This document shows positions 62,047 through 64,000 of a stretch of DNA of 64,000 nt, in pieces. The DNA is from Prochloraceae cyanobacterium PL24a_bin.78 (GTDB taxonomy: Bacteria; Cyanobacteriota; Cyanobacteriia; Cyanobacteriales; JANQIW01), in contig JANQIW010000012.1 of the NCBI GenBank assembly GCA_028281945.1, positions 1 through 64,000 on the forward strand. The letters are read 5' to 3'. Made by a program: the position numbers and the translations under genes. Each line of letters starts with the position of its first letter. Within the stretch, counting starts at the first letter, position 1. The notes beneath the pieces were generated by a model. The model searched no databases and was not told where the DNA came from. It worked only from the letters and a program-made list of their open reading frames with translations.

Positions 62047-64000
62047 ATGAAATTAAATTATTTAGCAATAGATACAGCCATCGAACCATTACCATTAATA
62101 GTAAAACCAGAGAATTATGTTGCTGATATTATCAGGATGCTGAGTGATAAAAACTGCAAAATTATTAATAACGAATATTTAACTCATAATCATCAGATAA
62201 GCTGCGTTTTAGTCCAAGAATTTTCACAAACCATAGGGATCATCACAGAACAAGACTTAGTAGAGTTAATAGCTAATGATATTAATTTAGAAAAACTAAA
62301 AGCTATTAACGTTATGACCCATCCTTTAATTATTAGAAAAAAGACAGAATTACCAGATATTTTTAGTGTTATCAATTTATTTTTTCAATTTAATATTAAT
62401 CATTTACCAATTATAGATGAAGATGAATCTTTATTAGGGATCATTAACTCTAGAAGCATTAATAATTTTATTCAAAACTCCGATCTTTTTAAATGGCGTT
62501 GCGTTAAAGATATCATGAAAAAATCAGTTATCTTTGTCCAAGAAAAAGAATATATACTCTCAATTGCTCAAAAAATGAGCGAAAAAAAGGTAAGTTTTGT
62601 AATAGTTACCGAAGAAAACCACTCCTTTAAACCCATTGGGATTTTAACTAAACGAGATATTATCGAACTTCAAGCCTTAAAACTAGATTTGAAAACAATT
62701 TCCGCCCAAACAGTTATGAGTCGATCGTTATTTACAGTAAATCATGATGACTCATTGTGGATGGCATATCAAGAAATGCAAAAGCAACAGATTCATCACT
62801 TGGTTGTTACTGGTGATCGAGGAGAAATGCTAGGCTTAATTAGTGACAAAGAATTACTGTCAACCCTTAAAGCCAGTAATATGTATAATTACATGATCAA
62901 ACTCCAACAAGAAATCAGCCACTTAAGAACAGAAAAACCCTATAAAATAGAAGATGAACCCCTCACAGAATATCAAAACTCCAACCAAGAATTAATCGAA
63001 TCCCTAAAACAACACTGGCAAAGAGAATGTCTTTTAGGAAAAATCAGTTCTCATATCCGCCAATCTCTCAACCTCGAAGAAGTACTCGAAACTACAGTAA
63101 TGGAAGTAAGAGAATTTTTAAATGTAGAAAGAGTAATAGTATATCAATTCAACTCAGATTGGAGTGGAATAGTAGTCGCAGAATCAGTAACCCCACCTTG
63201 GAAAAGTATTTCAGGTCAAGTAATTCATGATTATTGTTTTGCTAAAGACTGGGTAGAACCCTATAAAAATGGTAGGATACAAGCAAGTAGCGATATCTAT
63301 CAAGAGAATTTATCTCCATGTCATATTAAACTACTAGAAAAAATTCAAGTAAGAGCAAATTTAGTAGTTCCCATCCTCCAAGGAAAAAATCTCTGGGGAT
63401 TACTAGCAGCGCAAAACTGCTCTCAACCCAGAATCTGGAGACAAAGAGAACTAGAATTATTAATCAAACTAGCAACTCAAGTAGCCATAGCCATTCAACA
63501 ATCAACCCTTTTTGAAGAAGTCCAACTCCAACTCCAACAACGCAAACAAGCAGAAAAACAGTTACAAATCCAAGCCCAACAACAAGCCGCACTTGCCGCC
63601 TTAGGGAATACAGCTTTAGCAGAAACCAATCTCGATAAATTAATGAATGAAGCAGTAGCCCTAGTTTCTCGCACCCTCAAAGTACAATACTGCAAAATTT
63701 TAGAATTACTACCTAACGAAGCCGCTTTTATTTTGAGAGCGGGTGTTGGTTGGCCCAAAAACTGGATTAAACAAGCAAAAGTATCTACAGATTTGCGCTC
63801 ACAGGCAGGGTATACCCTTTTAGAAAAAAAACCAGTTATAGTTGAAGATCTTCCCGTTGAAAGACGTTTTGGTGGTTCTCCTCTTCTCCACAACCAAAAT
63901 GTCATTAGTGGCTGTACAGTGATTATTAAAGGCAAAGAACGCCCTTTTGGAGTGTTAGGAGTTCATAGTATTCGTCATCGCATTTTTACCCATGATGATG
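62047..64000 (+). CDS. CBS-GAF sensor protein with a cyanobacteriochrome-type DXCF GAF (3' end outside window)
   Basis: The frame opens at ATG 62047, with a stop codon three codons upstream (62038), and is still open at 64000, giving at least 651 residues. Four CBS motifs come first (about 10-77, 85-145, 150-215 and 222-280; for example VMTHPLIIRKKTEL, IMKKSVIFVQEKEYI, VMSRSLFTVNHDDSL), forming two Bateman modules that may bind adenine nucleotides. After a coiled linker, GAF1 (about 340-490) contains VYQFNSDWSGIVVAESV, HDYCF with C397, and SPCHIKLLEKIQVRANLVVPIL with C425, the two cysteines of DXCF cyanobacteriochromes, 28 residues apart. GAF2 (about 515-650) is of the ordinary histidine-kinase type. 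Kinase domains presumably follow beyond the edge. Confidence 0.9.
   Translation, partial: MKLNYLAIDTAIEPLPLIVKPENYVADIIRMLSDKNCKIINNEYLTHNHQISCVLVQEFSQTIGIITEQDLVELIANDINLEKLKAINVMTHPLIIRKKTELPDIFSVINLFFQFNINHLPIIDEDESLLGIINSRSINNFIQNSDLFKWRCVKDIMKKSVIFVQEKEYILSIAQKMSEKKVSFVIVTEENHSFKPIGILTKRDIIELQALKLDLKTISAQTVMSRSLFTVNHDDSLWMAYQEMQKQQIHHLVVTGDRGEMLGLISDKELLSTLKASNMYNYMIKLQQEISHLRTEKPYKIEDEPLTEYQNSNQELIESLKQHWQRECLLGKISSHIRQSLNLEEVLETTVMEVREFLNVERVIVYQFNSDWSGIVVAESVTPPWKSISGQVIHDYCFAKDWVEPYKNGRIQASSDIYQENLSPCHIKLLEKIQVRANLVVPILQGKNLWGLLAAQNCSQPRIWRQRELELLIKLATQVAIAIQQSTLFEEVQLQLQQRKQAEKQLQIQAQQQAALAALGNTALAETNLDKLMNEAVALVSRTLKVQYCKILELLPNEAAFILRAGVGWPKNWIKQAKVSTDLRSQAGYTLLEKKPVIVEDLPVERRFGGSPLLHNQNVISGCTVIIKGKERPFGVLGVHSIRHRIFTHDD

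Overview
The window reads as a chromosomal segment of a low-GC, probably unicellular cyanobacterium of the Geminocystis/Cyanobacterium type. This rests on cyanobacterial or plastid-lineage genes: RbcR/Ycf30, Ycf33 (DUF751), a Z-ISO-like NnrU protein, a PAP/fibrillin protein, CobN, XisH/XisI, DUF4327, DUF3134, NatFGH-like transporter genes and a bilin-type GAF. HIP1 octamers (GCGATCGC) are also present. The genus is an inference from base composition and gene content only.

Layout. 0-8 kb: a large hypothetical protein, glyS, a zinc-ribbon Ser/Thr kinase, and divergent rbcR and Z-ISO-like genes. 8-18 kb: a TIGR03032 protein, an IS630-type remnant, a TauE exporter, ycf33, rbfA with a GH3 hydrolase, two DUF4327 paralogues, a CDF metal transporter, mraY and a DUF3134 gene. 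18-26 kb: a fibrillin, nanE translationally coupled to a hybrid histidine kinase, and the 1270-residue CobN. 26-32 kb: xisH/xisI, then two tandem paralogous Ser/Thr kinases (one with a very long pentapeptide-repeat tail), then Dps. 32-41 kb: a 2Fe-2S protein, a methyltransferase, a HAD protein, tRNA-Ala(CGC), an AhpD-like/PAS/GAF histidine kinase and a REC-GGDEF-EAL protein.

41-46 kb: a NatFGH-like amino-acid ABC transporter without its ATPase, a RelB/RelE-like pair whose toxin lacks its middle, and a TIGR04283 glycosyltransferase. 46-53 kb: an acidic repeat protein, a secreted RQDNRQEN-repeat protein followed by two membrane proteins, a PIN toxin pair, and a ferrochelatase-like protein with a His-rich tail. 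52-62 kb: a coiled-coil membrane protein, a Kir channel, a cysteine-free MerR regulator, a membrane-anchored beta-propeller, a membrane polyferredoxin, purM and an aldo/keto reductase. 62-64 kb: a CBS-GAF sensor that runs off the window end.

Most interesting points: (1) the edge gene at 62047 carries both cysteines of a DXCF cyanobacteriochrome GAF, a candidate blue/green photosensor behind four CBS motifs; (2) a near-identical MerR-type operator lies in front of both the beta-propeller gene and the RQDNRQEN-repeat/membrane-protein cluster 8 kb away, suggesting a small stress regulon; (3) a modular intergenic repeat family recurs at least six times; (4) an AhpD-like CxxC domain is fused to a histidine kinase. 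Much of the rest is ordinary housekeeping.
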